Shown here: one piece after another, positions 43,420-53,499 of the stretch | Layout of the letters: every line of letters begins with the position of its first letter | Numbering within the stretch: the stretch's first letter is position 1 | Source: Cyanodermella asteris | Lineage: Eukaryota; Ascomycota; Lecanoromycetes; Ostropales; Stictidaceae | Length of the DNA: 64,000 nucleotides | Assembly (NCBI GenBank): GCA_900618795.1 | Contig: UYJD01000003.1 | Coordinates: forward strand, 158,262-222,261 | Direction: 5' to 3' | Program-made: the position numbers and the translations under genes | Notes under the pieces: model-generated | Told to the model about the DNA's origin: nothing | The model's database searches: none | The model's input: only the letters and a program-made list of their open reading frames with translations

Positions 43420-44390
43420 ATGCGTCTGACGACTTCGTTACTCGCGTGCGCGGGCCTGGCTTCGGCCAGTACCTTCGGAGATACTTCGCCCTTTGTCTTC
43501 TTCTCGACCTCAGAGTACGCCGTCAAACCCACCAGGCCATGAAGCCGTCTCATGTCAAGGAACTTTACTAACAGGAGCCCAGGGTTCTTGCATCACCACC
43601 TCAAATCGCCTCTTCATCATCTCTCACCAAGACATTGACCTCCACCCTCTCAAAATGCTTGACAGACATCTACTTAATCGCCCACGCCCCCGGCGTCTCC
43701 GCCAGCGACTTCCATCCCTCCACCTCCGCACACTGCGCAACCTGCCTGCTTCCCAGATACCTGTCAGGCAAAAACACCGCAATCCGTTCCTCCTTCAGCG
43801 TCGCCCAGGTCCAGGGCCAACTCTCCACAGCCGGACTGTCGGACACGTTGATCGATACTTGTGGCGCCAGCACAACAAGCTTAGACCCCTCGACGGGAAT
43901 AGCAATCGGAAGCACAGACAACGGCAACGTAACAAACCCGCGGATCATTCATGTCGAGTTGCCTGCGTTGCCGACGAGCAAGTATGAGGACAGGTGGGAG
44001 GCGGAACGGGAAAACGAGCGCTTGTTGAGCAATCTGATCGACGCGCATGGCGGGAAGAGCTTCACGGTGCTTCTTACCACGTCGCCGGTTTCTGCGGCGG
44101 TCGTTGAAGACGATCTGGACTATGAGTATGAGATGGAGAATAGCCAGGTGCCGATCAATATGGAGCTGAAGAGGGATCTTGCTGGGCGCAAGGCGTCGAA
44201 ACAGAACGATGACAAGCCACTGTTCGAGAAGTACCAGTACTTCACCCCGGCGCTGTTCTCAGGGTTGTTGGTTTTCCTTATGCTGGTGGCGATTCTATAT
44301 GTGGCAATTAGTGCAATTTCGAGCGTGACGGTCAGTTATGCGGCTTTCGACAAGGAGAATGGGCCGCAAGCGCAGAGAAAGCAACAATAA
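43420..44390 (+). CDS. BIG1-like ER membrane protein (Ac45/VOA1 family)
   Basis: Exon 43420-43514 is joined across a 68-nt intron (GTACGC, acceptor GCCCAG at 43582) to 43583-44390, giving 300 residues. The junction yields FFSTSEVLASPPQ, the usual opening after the signal peptide (MRLTTSLLACAGLASA). The lumenal part has paired Cys (CLTDIYL, HCATCLL). The end is diagnostic: KYQYFTPALFSGLLVFLMLV, then VSYAAFDKENGPQAQRKQQ, a single membrane span and a short basic tail. In yeast, Big1 is an ER protein needed for beta-1,6-glucan and is related to V-ATPase assembly factors. The acceptor was chosen over an upstream AACAG because only the former keeps frame. Confidence 0.87.
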
Positions 44391-44512
44391 GACCGACCAC
44401 CACTTTACGGGAGTTTCTAAGCTGGGTCTTGTAAATTTATGGCCAAATCAAATTTTAGCCCATCGAGTTTACATGTTCAATTGCGATGTGCAACGGCATT
44501 TATACACGTGTA

Positions 44513-47500
44513 TTATCCTAGCTGCTCGATTGCAGTCACAAGCTCGTCGAGAGCCCCATCATCCTTGAACGTCTGCGAAAGCATCTTCGCGAGATGATTC
44601 AATCTCTTTTCATCACCAGCGTCCTCCAGTTCCTTGGACTTCACAGCTGCCGCTGCGAGTACACTTTCCGGTACTTGAGCCAGCCTCGCCACATTCAAGC
44701 CATAACTTCTATGAGCCATGCCTTCTCCCACCTCATACAAGAATGTAATCTCTTTCCAGCCATCACCTCCTTCATGCTCAGTGAAGCGCATATGCACGTT
44801 TTTCAACTCCCCGTTGTCGAACCCATTCGCAACGGCGCTGAGATTCTGATAGTGCGTGATGAAGAGGCTCAGACAGTGCGTCTCACGAACGATATGATCG
44901 AGCACAGCCTGTGCGATAGCCACACCATCATGAGTGCTCGTGCCTCTGCCCAGTTCGTCGAGAATGACCAATGATCGCGGTGTAGCTTGTTTGAGAATGT
45001 CCGCCGTCTCGCTCAATTCGACCATGAACGTACTCTCGCCTTTCAGCATGTTATCTTGGGCACCCATGCGGGTGAAAACTGCATCCAGCATCCCTAATTT
45101 AGCGCTGTCGGCGGGCACGTAGCTGCCGATCTGGCCCATGATGGCGATGAGTGCAACCGATCGGACGTAGCTCGACTTTCCGCCCATGTTCGGACCTGTG
45201 ATGAGCAGCGCACGTGTGCCGTCCGTGTTGTTCAGATTGATATCGTTGGGGACGTAGGCGTCAAGGAGGAGCTGCTCGACCATGGGGTGTCGCCCCTTTT
45301 CCACAACTATTTCGGTGCTGGAAGTATATTCGGGTTTCACATAGCCAGGCTGACTTGCAATTTGAGCCAAAGACAAAAGACAGTCGAGTGTCGCAAGTGC
45401 CTGTACGCAGTCTCGGAGATTCTGGTATTTGCTGGCGATGTCTGCGAGAAGCTCGGCAAAAGCCTTGTCACAGGCGGCTGCAAGGTTCTCTTTGTGTTGA
45501 TCGCGTTCGCGTACGAGCTTGATGACCTCAGGAGTGTGAAATCTTGACTTGGCTTTTGTGCCGCTGATTTTGACCCAGCTGGCGGGAACATTCTTCAAAT
45601 CGAGTTTGTTGTCAACTTCGATCTGGTACTCGATCCCACCTACCGAAACATAATCAACCTTCTTTTTCTTGATCTTTGCAGCAGCCTCAGATTTATGGGC
45701 GTTCAGATCATGTTCCACAGCAGCAATACCTAGCTTGTGCTCTTCGATCTCTGATGTTTCGTGATCGTCTCGGAAGAACGAGTATTTGTCGTCTTTGACC
45801 GCTGCGGCGGAGTTGATCTTCTCGAGATAAGCGACAACTTCTTCTCCAATGCTGGGTAAGGATGCGATCGCATCGTTGATCAAAGGAGAGTTGAAGCCAA
45901 TGTCCGCTGGGCCACTGACAGATGCAAATTCATTTGCAATCCTCTGAAATGTTTGCAGAACGACCAACAGTTCCGGTCGCGCACATTTGCCGTAGTAAAT
46001 TCTGATCAGGCTCTTTTCAAGATCGCTCTTTGTTTTCGAGAGTAGATCCTTCAGCTTCACGATCAGCATGTTGTAGTCCCTGTCCTTGAGCTCCTCAACT
46101 GCAGCTATTCGCTCTTCCAGCCTCTGCTTATCTAGGAGAGGACGGCCAACCCACTTCCTCAGCAGTCGTTTCCCAAACCTAGTCTGTGTCCTGTCGAGTG
46201 TCCAGAATAAACTTCCCTTCTCGTTATGGTCGGTCTGGTTCCGATACACTTCCAAGCTCGTCAAGGTCGTTCCGTTCAAGAGCATGTGTGACCTCGCACT
46301 AAAAGACTGAAAATATTTCGTCAAATCGAACACATGCTCTAGACCGAAGTCGGACATGTGAGTGATCATGGCGGAAAGGCAGACAGTAACATTTTCCGAC
46401 AGCTTGAGCACCTTGTCGAGCAATGCACTTGCTCTAGCATCGTTTTCTGGATTGGAGGTCTTCATCTTGTTTGCATAGAAGTTGGAAACATGACTAAAGG
46501 ACTCAGCAGCCATGATTTTACCTTTGGCTGTCTTCTCAAACCGGGCTTTGTCGCCAAATACATTGGTCTTGTTTGTCGATAGGTGTTCGATGATCTTTTC
46601 GGTAGCTTTTGTGAGCTCTCCAACGAGCAGAAATTCGACCGGAGCGATATGCAGAAGTCGCGTCTCAATTTCGCTTCGCATAAACCCGTCTTCGAAGTCA
46701 TCATAAATCACGTCTCCGGTCGCAGGTTGTACTGCTACGAATCCGACTTGCACTTTCTCGTCTGTGCCCCAGCCCTTTGCCTTGGTCTCAGTGATGCACA
46801 AGAGGTACCCGGTATCAGTTGGGGCCGGTCCGCCGTCAGTCGGACCTTCCAGCCCTTCGACATCATCGATGTACGTACCCTTGGTGTAAAGATTCGTAAG
46901 CTGTCGAACGAATGGTGTATTGCGATTGTCTCCAGCGGCTTTCAGAGCAGCAGTTTCCAGCTGCCTGACCACGCCAACTTTGTGTCCTGCTTGGACTAGG
47001 CGCTTCACATGTACATGCAATCGATGCACAGGAATGCTGGCTGATGCAAATCTGTCCATGTGGGCTTCGGACGGGTGTTCGTCATACCGCATCTTTCCGG
47101 GAATGCAAACTATACCGAGCTCTTTCGAGGCAGTCCGAGCGTCCTCTCCGAAGAAGCGGTACTTGTAACCGACCTCAACCACAAGTACGGTGTCAGGATT
47201 CTCGTGCTTGATTTCCAATACTTGTTTCTCCATCGGCGTAAGCTTGCCAGCGGCCTTCTTCCCCTTCGCCCCCTGTCCGCGGCCCGACTTTGGTTTGGGT
47301 GTTTCATCTTCCTCCTCCTCAGCGTCCTCGCCTTCAGCTTCATCCTGCTGGGTCTCTTCATTAATCCATCTGTTCCTTCTCTTGATCTCTGCGATGCTAT
47401 CAGGTCGACCAAGTTTCTTGACAAACTTCTGGTGCAAGCGATCCTTCCGCTTTTTGACTTCTTCGTCAACTTCCTCATCTTCTGGAATAGGCGGACTAGA

Positions 47501-47866
47501 GAACAAGAACTTGGTGGTTCTGTCTGGGGGCGCTTTGGATGTTCGATTCGCAGAAGTTGGCTGCAAGACTCTATCGGCATGTTCTTGATCGGATCGCCGC
47601 CGCTTAGCTACTCCTGGTTCCTCATTGTCGCTTTCCAGGTCTGCCTCGTCGATTGAGCGTTTTGACGAACGTATGTTCTCTGTCGTTCCATTATCGTTTG
47701 TGCCATTTGCAAATGACTGAAAGAATGAGCTGTCGACGCTCTCACTCGAGTCTTGCGGCCGCGGAGGAGAGACTGCGGCGGGCTTCTTGGGTGGCGGCGG
47801 CTTGCCAAAGAAACTTGATATTGAGGCCTGCTTCTTAGCAGAAGATTGTGGTGTCGACGATGGCAT
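44513..47866 (-). CDS. msh3: MSH3, DNA mismatch repair MutS homologue
   Basis: A single exon of 1117 residues. The N-terminus has a PCNA-interacting PIP box (QASISSFF, about residues 13-20) and a disordered acidic/basic region. MutS domain I begins near residue 210 ([17 protein letters not shown]). The connector and lever domains follow. The ATPase has Walker A ([14 protein letters not shown], about residue 888), the ST..E segment ([16 protein letters not shown]) and Walker B/signature ([16 protein letters not shown], about 965). YKYRFFG in place of the FxE mismatch wedge, together with the N-terminal layout, points to MSH3 rather than MSH2 or MSH6. With MSH2 it forms MutS-beta, which recognises insertion/deletion loops. 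An MCB box lies 142 bp upstream. No damage seen. Confidence 0.96.
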   Translation of the reverse strand: MPSSTPQSSAKKQASISSFFGKPPPPKKPAAVSPPRPQDSSESVDSSFFQSFANGTNDNGTTENIRSSKRSIDEADLESDNEEPGVAKRRRSDQEHADRVLQPTSANRTSKAPPDRTTKFLFSSPPIPEDEEVDEEVKKRKDRLHQKFVKKLGRPDSIAEIKRRNRWINEETQQDEAEGEDAEEEEDETPKPKSGRGQGAKGKKAAGKLTPMEKQVLEIKHENPDTVLVVEVGYKYRFFGEDARTASKELGIVCIPGKMRYDEHPSEAHMDRFASASIPVHRLHVHVKRLVQAGHKVGVVRQLETAALKAAGDNRNTPFVRQLTNLYTKGTYIDDVEGLEGPTDGGPAPTDTGYLLCITETKAKGWGTDEKVQVGFVAVQPATGDVIYDDFEDGFMRSEIETRLLHIAPVEFLLVGELTKATEKIIEHLSTNKTNVFGDKARFEKTAKGKIMAAESFSHVSNFYANKMKTSNPENDARASALLDKVLKLSENVTVCLSAMITHMSDFGLEHVFDLTKYFQSFSARSHMLLNGTTLTSLEVYRNQTDHNEKGSLFWTLDRTQTRFGKRLLRKWVGRPLLDKQRLEERIAAVEELKDRDYNMLIVKLKDLLSKTKSDLEKSLIRIYYGKCARPELLVVLQTFQRIANEFASVSGPADIGFNSPLINDAIASLPSIGEEVVAYLEKINSAAAVKDDKYSFFRDDHETSEIEEHKLGIAAVEHDLNAHKSEAAAKIKKKKVDYVSVGGIEYQIEVDNKLDLKNVPASWVKISGTKAKSRFHTPEVIKLVRERDQHKENLAAACDKAFAELLADIASKYQNLRDCVQALATLDCLLSLAQIASQPGYVKPEYTSSTEIVVEKGRHPMVEQLLLDAYVPNDINLNNTDGTRALLITGPNMGGKSSYVRSVALIAIMGQIGSYVPADSAKLGMLDAVFTRMGAQDNMLKGESTFMVELSETADILKQATPRSLVILDELGRGTSTHDGVAIAQAVLDHIVRETHCLSLFITHYQNLSAVANGFDNGELKNVHMRFTEHEGGDGWKEITFLYEVGEGMAHRSYGLNVARLAQVPESVLAAAAVKSKELEDAGDEKRLNHLAKMLSQTFKDDGALDELVTAIEQLG

Positions 47867-48007
47867 TGTTTACTGGTGATCTGGTTCTTCCCGACCATAT
47901 CTCTAGTGTCATCAACGAATGCAGGTATTGGACGACGCCAATCAGGATGATTATCGTCCGAGCGTCTTCATTTACACGAGCTTGACGCGCCCGCCTCGCC
48001 GGAACAG

Positions 48008-48013
48008 ACGCGT
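48008..48013 (-). promoter_or_regulatory. MCB box upstream of msh3
   Basis: A perfect palindromic ACGCGT lies 142 bp before the msh3 ATG, with another GACGCG core at 47984-47989 and an E-box-like CACGTG at 48025-48030. ACGCGT is the MBF site controlling S-phase genes in yeasts. Function here is inferred. Confidence 0.5.
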
Positions 48014-48030
48014 CAATGCATGTTCACGTG

Positions 48031-49690
48031 ACCTTGTTCAATATTTGAGCAGAACTCCACCACTACTTCGTTTCATATATTCCTGTCATGAGCGTTCTAA
48101 TCGTACGCGAAATTCCAGATAATTGCCGGGGCCTCACGCGCACGCCTCCACCCAAGGTCCAATACCGAAATATGATCATGTCAGCTCTGAATAGACACTG
48201 GATTATACACCGTCAATGGCCAACAAGTCGGCTGCATAGCTATTAGACCCGTTTTTTACCGTGGGTGCGGCCTGGTGATCAGCGATTCTTTTGAAAGCTC
48301 AGCTACACATTCTGCAACACTGATGTCAGTGGAAGACCACTTGGTTTGCCCCTCCCACCCCAATTTTCTGATTTACTTCCTCCTGATTCATGACTGTGTC
48401 ACGATGCGGCCGTCTCAAATCTGATCGAGCCTGTCACCGTGCCCGTCGACGTGCGTGCCAGATTCCGCGGCTACTCCTGATGCGACAGAATATTTTCATC
48501 GTCAGAGCCCCAGCCTATAGCTACCAACCATGATCTTGTGGAGGCCGGGGTTACATCCTCGTTTATGCGCAAATCACTGACATATTACGACGCGATCGTC
48601 AGCTGGCAATCGTTTCACAAGCTGAAAGCACCGTCCTCGTCCGACCGAATAAAAGCAGCTCCCAAGGATGGCGAGCTGTGGGTCTATATTCGGTTGGTCC
48701 TGTTGCCGATGGTCATCACACTGTCGCTCATGAAGGCTTCATCACGACCTTGTTTGACCAGGCAATGGGAAGCTGGCTCAAGCTTCAGTGTTCTCGGTGT
48801 CTGTGCAACTGCCTATATGGACATGACCTTCAAATCTGCACGACGCACCCCGTCTGCGATGGTTTGTCGAGCGTGGAGGGCATCAGTAGAGGAGCGAAAG
48901 ATCAAGATGAATACCTGTGTGGAGCGGCAAGAAGGGAACTTGGTTAGCGCTACAGAAGCAATATTCATTTCTGGTGCAAAGCTTTGATGTTGCGCAGTCT
49001 CAGGCTTCGATCTGCGTACGAAGATGCCTTACACGTTCGGACATTCGATTTGCATGACCTCGTCATCAACGCAATTTGGCTCTGATATTTACGACCTTTG
49101 CTCTCTGCTTGCAGCGGGATACCGTGTACTCCCGTGAAGGTCGACCCGATCAGAATGCTCAACCGAGACATTAGATCCTGGCGATCCTGGCGAGGTGTCC
49201 TCTCGTAAGCATATTTGAAAGACATGTGCAGAGACGCTGATAGCAGTCACAGAGGTAGCGTTGAGCAAGCTTGCCAAAGAGTTAGTTCAAACAATGCGTA
49301 AATTGACCGAAAGGAGGCCACATGGATCAATAGCTGGAGCTGCGCCAGGCGCCAAGCTCGCTTCAGTAGTTCACTGGCGCAGGTTAGAAGTCTTCCAAAG
49401 CATTGACATTGCCAGGAAACAATGCCTCGCGCTTTTGACATCGTGTTCGAGCATATCAGCTGCTCGATACGAGACTCAGGTTGCAGACAGAAGTCAACAA
49501 GCTACAGGTAGTATTACCTGCTGCTACCCCTTTCCTAACCAATATCTGAGCGACATACGCAGCCACACTGGAGATTTGAAGAGGCACCTGTCTTCACGGC
49601 AGTCAGAGCATCTACGACAGACACTACCTCGGGCACACTCTTAGGACACACTCTTTCAAATCATTGAGTTCAAGATAAGCAACTGCGAAA
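48031..49690. other. Intergenic stretch, no supported gene
   Basis: About 1.7 kb of distal promoter DNA between msh3 and the metallophosphoesterase. Frames of 127-149 codons exist on the plus strand but lack motifs and conserved-looking composition. Confidence 0.5.
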
Positions 49691-50614
49691 ATGTCAAGCA
49701 AGAAGCTAGCTCTAGCTACGGGTCAGCCGGTCAAGCCAACCAGGATCCAGCAAATTTATATTAGTGCGGCCGACAAACTACTCCAGTGGAATAAATTCAC
49801 ACCCCCAGAGGCGCGAAACGAAAGGTTGTACGGCAGTGGCAATCCTGTCACTGTCGTGTGCATCTCAGATACCCACAATCTCCAACCAATGCTTCCCGAG
49901 GGAGACATTCTGGTCCATGCTGGAGACCTGAGTCAGAAGGGCACCTTCGACGAGCTGCAGGCCCAGCTCACCTGGCTCTCCTCTCAGCCGCATTCCCACA
50001 AGATTGTGATAGCTGGTAACCACGATATCCTCCTCGACGAAGACTTCTGCAACCGGATTCCACACCGCGACCCTTCAGAACCTGGAAAGACACGCGAAGA
50101 CCTGCAATGGGGGACCATCAATTATTTGCGCAATTCGGGATGCACAATCGAGGTCAAAGACAAATCGGTCAAGGTTTGGGGCTCTCCGCTCACTCCTCAA
50201 TTCGGGACATGGGCCTTCCAATATCCTATAGTCCGCGACGTTTGGACCGATGATATACCATCAGACACAGACATCATCATTACGCATGGACCCTCAAAAC
50301 TGTATCTTGACAACAATGGCAAAGGTGACGCCAGACTTCTCAAAGAGTTACACCGGGTGAAGCCAAAGCTGATGGTCTTTGGACATGTTCATACTGGGTG
50401 GGGGTCCCAGAAGCTGTTCGTTTATAGTCATGTGCAAAGAGATTGGGAGGATGTGAAACTCGGTCACAAGGGTTTGGCGGGGGTCGTGGGACTGTTCACC
50501 GGAAGCCTGTTTATGCCTTGCCGGACTGACTTCTCTCCTAGAAGTGCTCAGCTCGTCAACGCTGCTATCATGCAACATGGACCTCTAAAAGAGCCTCAGG
50601 TAGTTCAGTTGTGA
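49691..50614 (+). CDS. Calcineurin-like metallophosphoesterase (MPPED/239FB type)
   Basis: A single exon of 307 residues carries every metal-binding motif of the family in order: SDTH at 59-62, HAGD at 76-79, GNHD at 109-112, THGPSKLYLD and the closing GHVHTGWG. The layout, with a LQWGTINYLRNSG segment between the third and fourth motifs and a Trp-rich middle (VWGSPLTPQFGTWAF), matches MPPED1/2-like enzymes found widely in fungi. These hydrolyse phosphodiesters such as cyclic nucleotides in vitro; the natural substrate is unknown. There is no signal peptide, so it is probably cytosolic. The ATG follows an A-rich leader (gcgaaaatgtc), a good fungal context. Confidence 0.9.
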   Translation: MSSKKLALATGQPVKPTRIQQIYISAADKLLQWNKFTPPEARNERLYGSGNPVTVVCISDTHNLQPMLPEGDILVHAGDLSQKGTFDELQAQLTWLSSQPHSHKIVIAGNHDILLDEDFCNRIPHRDPSEPGKTREDLQWGTINYLRNSGCTIEVKDKSVKVWGSPLTPQFGTWAFQYPIVRDVWTDDIPSDTDIIITHGPSKLYLDNNGKGDARLLKELHRVKPKLMVFGHVHTGWGSQKLFVYSHVQRDWEDVKLGHKGLAGVVGLFTGSLFMPCRTDFSPRSAQLVNAAIMQHGPLKEPQVVQL

Positions 50615-50622
50615 ATGAAGCT

Positions 50623-51205
50623 TCAGCGAAAATAGATCGGAGGTTGCAGGTACAATACGCTCTTCTGTAGACGCTGGGTAGTTGTCAGTTTCTCATCGGG
50701 GCCCTGAGGCAGGTTTCCGCTCTCCTCCGGTATAGTCAAAGATTGAGATTGTGGCAAAGCAGCCACCCTCGTAGCCCATTCTGGTGCCTGTTCGTAGACT
50801 CTGGTCGTCCGGGCCTGGGTCTCCTCAATCTCCGCCCGTGACAAAATCGCCGGTGTCTCTCGTGGCATCTCGCCCTCAATCTTCTCGTTGTATGACTCTA
50901 GCATCAGAAGTGCCGCACAAGCCATCACCGCGTAGGCCTGAGGATCGTAGCCGATGTATGGGCCTGGATCAGGAATCTCAGAAACAGGCCAGTCTTTGTG
51001 TTGCCAGGATGATTCGAGCTCATTGCGTATTCCAATCACGTAGTCGAGTAGTATTCATTCGTACAGCCGATAGAGACCTCCAGTTCGCTGTCTTCTTCGT
51101 CGCCCCTGGGCCCGTGGAAAGCACGCCGTTGCACCACAGTTTTCCAGTGTCCGCGGTTGGCCAGAATGTCACGAGGCTTTGCTGGAGGAAATGTCGGGTA
51201 GACAT
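50623..51205 (-). CDS. Possible small spliced gene, unknown function
   Basis: Two frames can be joined by a 46-nt intron (GTACGA at 51064, acceptor AATGAG at 51019) to give 178 residues: exon 51065-51205 (MSTRHFLQQSLVTFWPTADT...) and exon 50623-51018. The second exon reads like genuine protein (DPQAYAVMACAALLMLESYN, PETPAILSRAEIEETQ-like helices). Without the splice it has no ATG. The acceptor is weak, and the gene might continue upstream through an open frame at 51238-51588. It is convergent with the phosphoesterase, with only 8 bp between the stops. I do not recognise a family. Confidence 0.33.
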
Positions 51206-52004
51206 CAGGCTAACGCTGTATCATCTCTTTGGTCGTTTCAACGTTCTCTGTACTTTCCCCCGAGTCTTGCGTCAGGTGCATGTGGCGCTCGCGGAAGCAG
51301 CAAGGAAAGCAGCTGGTTCAAAGCAGCTTCAGCCTCTGTATGAAGCCCATCTTGATCATGCGCACGGTATCTGCGTGAAGCTCTGAAGTCGGGTACGTAG
51401 TTGTGATGGGTGATCTGAAGGAAAGATGCAGTGCCTTGCTCTACGACAGTTCTCACGACAAGGAAGCAATTCAACTGTCTGGGCTCGACCACCCTCCCTC
51501 GTGATTCACTACGTACAGCTTTAGAAAGGCCACCGCCATTACACACAACTTTGTCAGTATCTGCTTGCATTTCGAGGCTGATGTCCAACGATGAGCAAGC
51601 CGAATTAAGCCTCGGAAGATGTTACGCACGGATATCGCATGTCCGATCGTACTCCGCGAGAACCACGGAAGGACTGAATGTTATCTCACCCACGCCGCAA
51701 ACGTTACTCTGTCAGCATGCTCACCCGACTGAGGAAAACGCGGTTACAAATGCCCCGCTTCATGATGGTTCCTGGACTAAAACTATCACAACCCCGGGCT
51801 TACAGATCATCCTTGTCTGAATACAGAAATCCCAATACATGCTTCTGTCTCGCATACGTCGCTTGTCACGTTGAATTGCTTGCAGCGCCTGATGTAAACT
51901 TGTCCACCTTTCCCTTGATTTCAGACCATAATCTTGGGAAGAACCCGGGACGGAAGCATGCACTAAAGATATAGCATAACGCGAAACAATACGCTGAGCT
52001 CAAT
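51206..52004. other. Stretch upstream of the SDR gene
   Basis: About 0.8 kb. A reverse frame at 51238-51588 (116 codons) might be an upstream exon of the doubtful gene to the left; otherwise nothing is recognised. Confidence 0.4.
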
Positions 52005-53038
52005 ATGTCACCTAAGCTTTACCTTTCAGACAAAGTCCCCGCGACCAAGTACCAGGTCGACCTCGATCTCTCGTCATTGAAAGATGCACGAATCCTGGTT
52101 ACAGGCGGCGCAAGCGGGCTAGGAGCTGCATTCGTCGAAGCATATGCCCGGGCCGGCGCACATGTCACTATCGTCGATCTCAACGAGTCCCTCGCAACGT
52201 CCCACGCAGAAGCTCTGAAGCAAACAGGCCACAGGTAAGTCCATCTCATGCTGACAAAGTCGATTATCTCATCTAACATTTTGAAAGCGTCCAGGTCGTC
52301 ATCGCCGACATAACCTCCTGGTCTTCACTTCTCTCCGCCTTCAAATCCGCCCTATCCTTCGGGCCCGGCCCCGCACGCCTCGACCATATAATCGCCTGCG
52401 CCGGCATCGACACCATCCCCTTCTTCCCCGCCTCCGAAACCCAGGGCCCCTCTGCCGACGCGGCGCCCGAGGAACCGCCTACCAAAGTTCTCGACATCAA
52501 CGTCAAGGGCACCATTTACACAATGCGTCTGGCCCAATACTACATGGCCATCCCCTCGGACAAATCTCACGACAAGTCGATCATGCTAATCGGCTCAACG
52601 GGGGGCTACTGGTCCATCCCCATGAACGGCTTATACTGCGCTAGCAAAGGCGCGGTGCGGAGTCTCTTCAGAACCATGCGTGGACCGATGGCGTCGAGGG
52701 GCATCCGGTTGAACTTGCTCGTCCCTTGGTTGATTCGCACGCCTTTGTCGGAGCATCTGGTAGGATTGTTTGGGGAAGTGGGTTATCCAGTTTGCGAGCC
52801 GGATATCGTGATGAAGGCAGCCATGTTGATCACGTCGGACAGGGAGATTGTGGGGCGCTCGTTACAGATTGGACTGGGAGGATTCTGCGATATGAGGGAC
52901 GATGCGGAGGGAATGCATGGGGGTGTGGTGAGTAACGAGCTGATAGAAGGGTATCTCAGAGGTGTCAAGGGGCTGGATGAGATGCACGTCAAGATTCTTG
53001 ATTCGTTTGGGTACGAAGACATGCCGGAGACACTATAG
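52005..53038 (+). CDS. Short-chain dehydrogenase/reductase (15-PGDH-like)
   Basis: Exons 52005-52234 and 52288-53038 with a 53-nt intron (GTAAGT..TTGAAAG, CTAAC branch site) give 326 residues. The Rossmann start ILVTGGASGLGAAF carries TGxxxGxG at about 33-40. Asp in VTIVDLNE favours NAD over NADP. ACAG replaces the usual NNAG, followed by INVKGTIY, the catalytic Ser in LIGSTGGY and the YxxxK pair in YCASK, so the active site is complete. Family members oxidise hydroxyls or reduce ketones. The 15-hydroxyprostaglandin-dehydrogenase-like label reflects overall resemblance only, and the substrate is unknown. The tail after the helix GLGGFCDMRDDAEG is somewhat longer than in minimal SDRs. Confidence 0.9.
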
Positions 53039-53499
53039 AACGTACCACCCAAAGAGATGATTGCGCACAGGACATGCCATGTATTCCCGCAAAGTAGGAA
53101 GTGTAAAATGACCGGAGACCTGCGAAAACATATCAATGCATGGAAAGTAATCAAAAACGATTGTCGTTGCCAACTTGTCCTCCGGTCCATAGTCCGCCGA
53201 GACATTACTCAGTCTGAACAGGTCTGTTGGCCGGATCCGCTGACGGAGAACCACATCTGAAACGTGGGCTTTCTGCCGCTGTGCTTTTCAACACTTCAGT
53301 CTAGCGCCTAGCTCGTGATCCGCCAACGCATGGAGAGCGTAGGAGACGTGACTGTCCGAAAGCGCAGGGTGAAAGTCAGAGCACTAGTCAATGAATTCTC
53401 TCGTCAACTTGTAGATAGATTACAGTGATATATGCTGATGCCCTGGCCACGCTATGCAAAAGAAGTGGAGTTGTAATATACAAATGCAAGTTTTGGACT
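53039..53499. other. Convergent 3' spacer between the SDR and CYM1 genes
   Basis: About 460 bp, expected to hold two 3' UTRs. No gene or repeat is seen. Confidence 0.5.
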
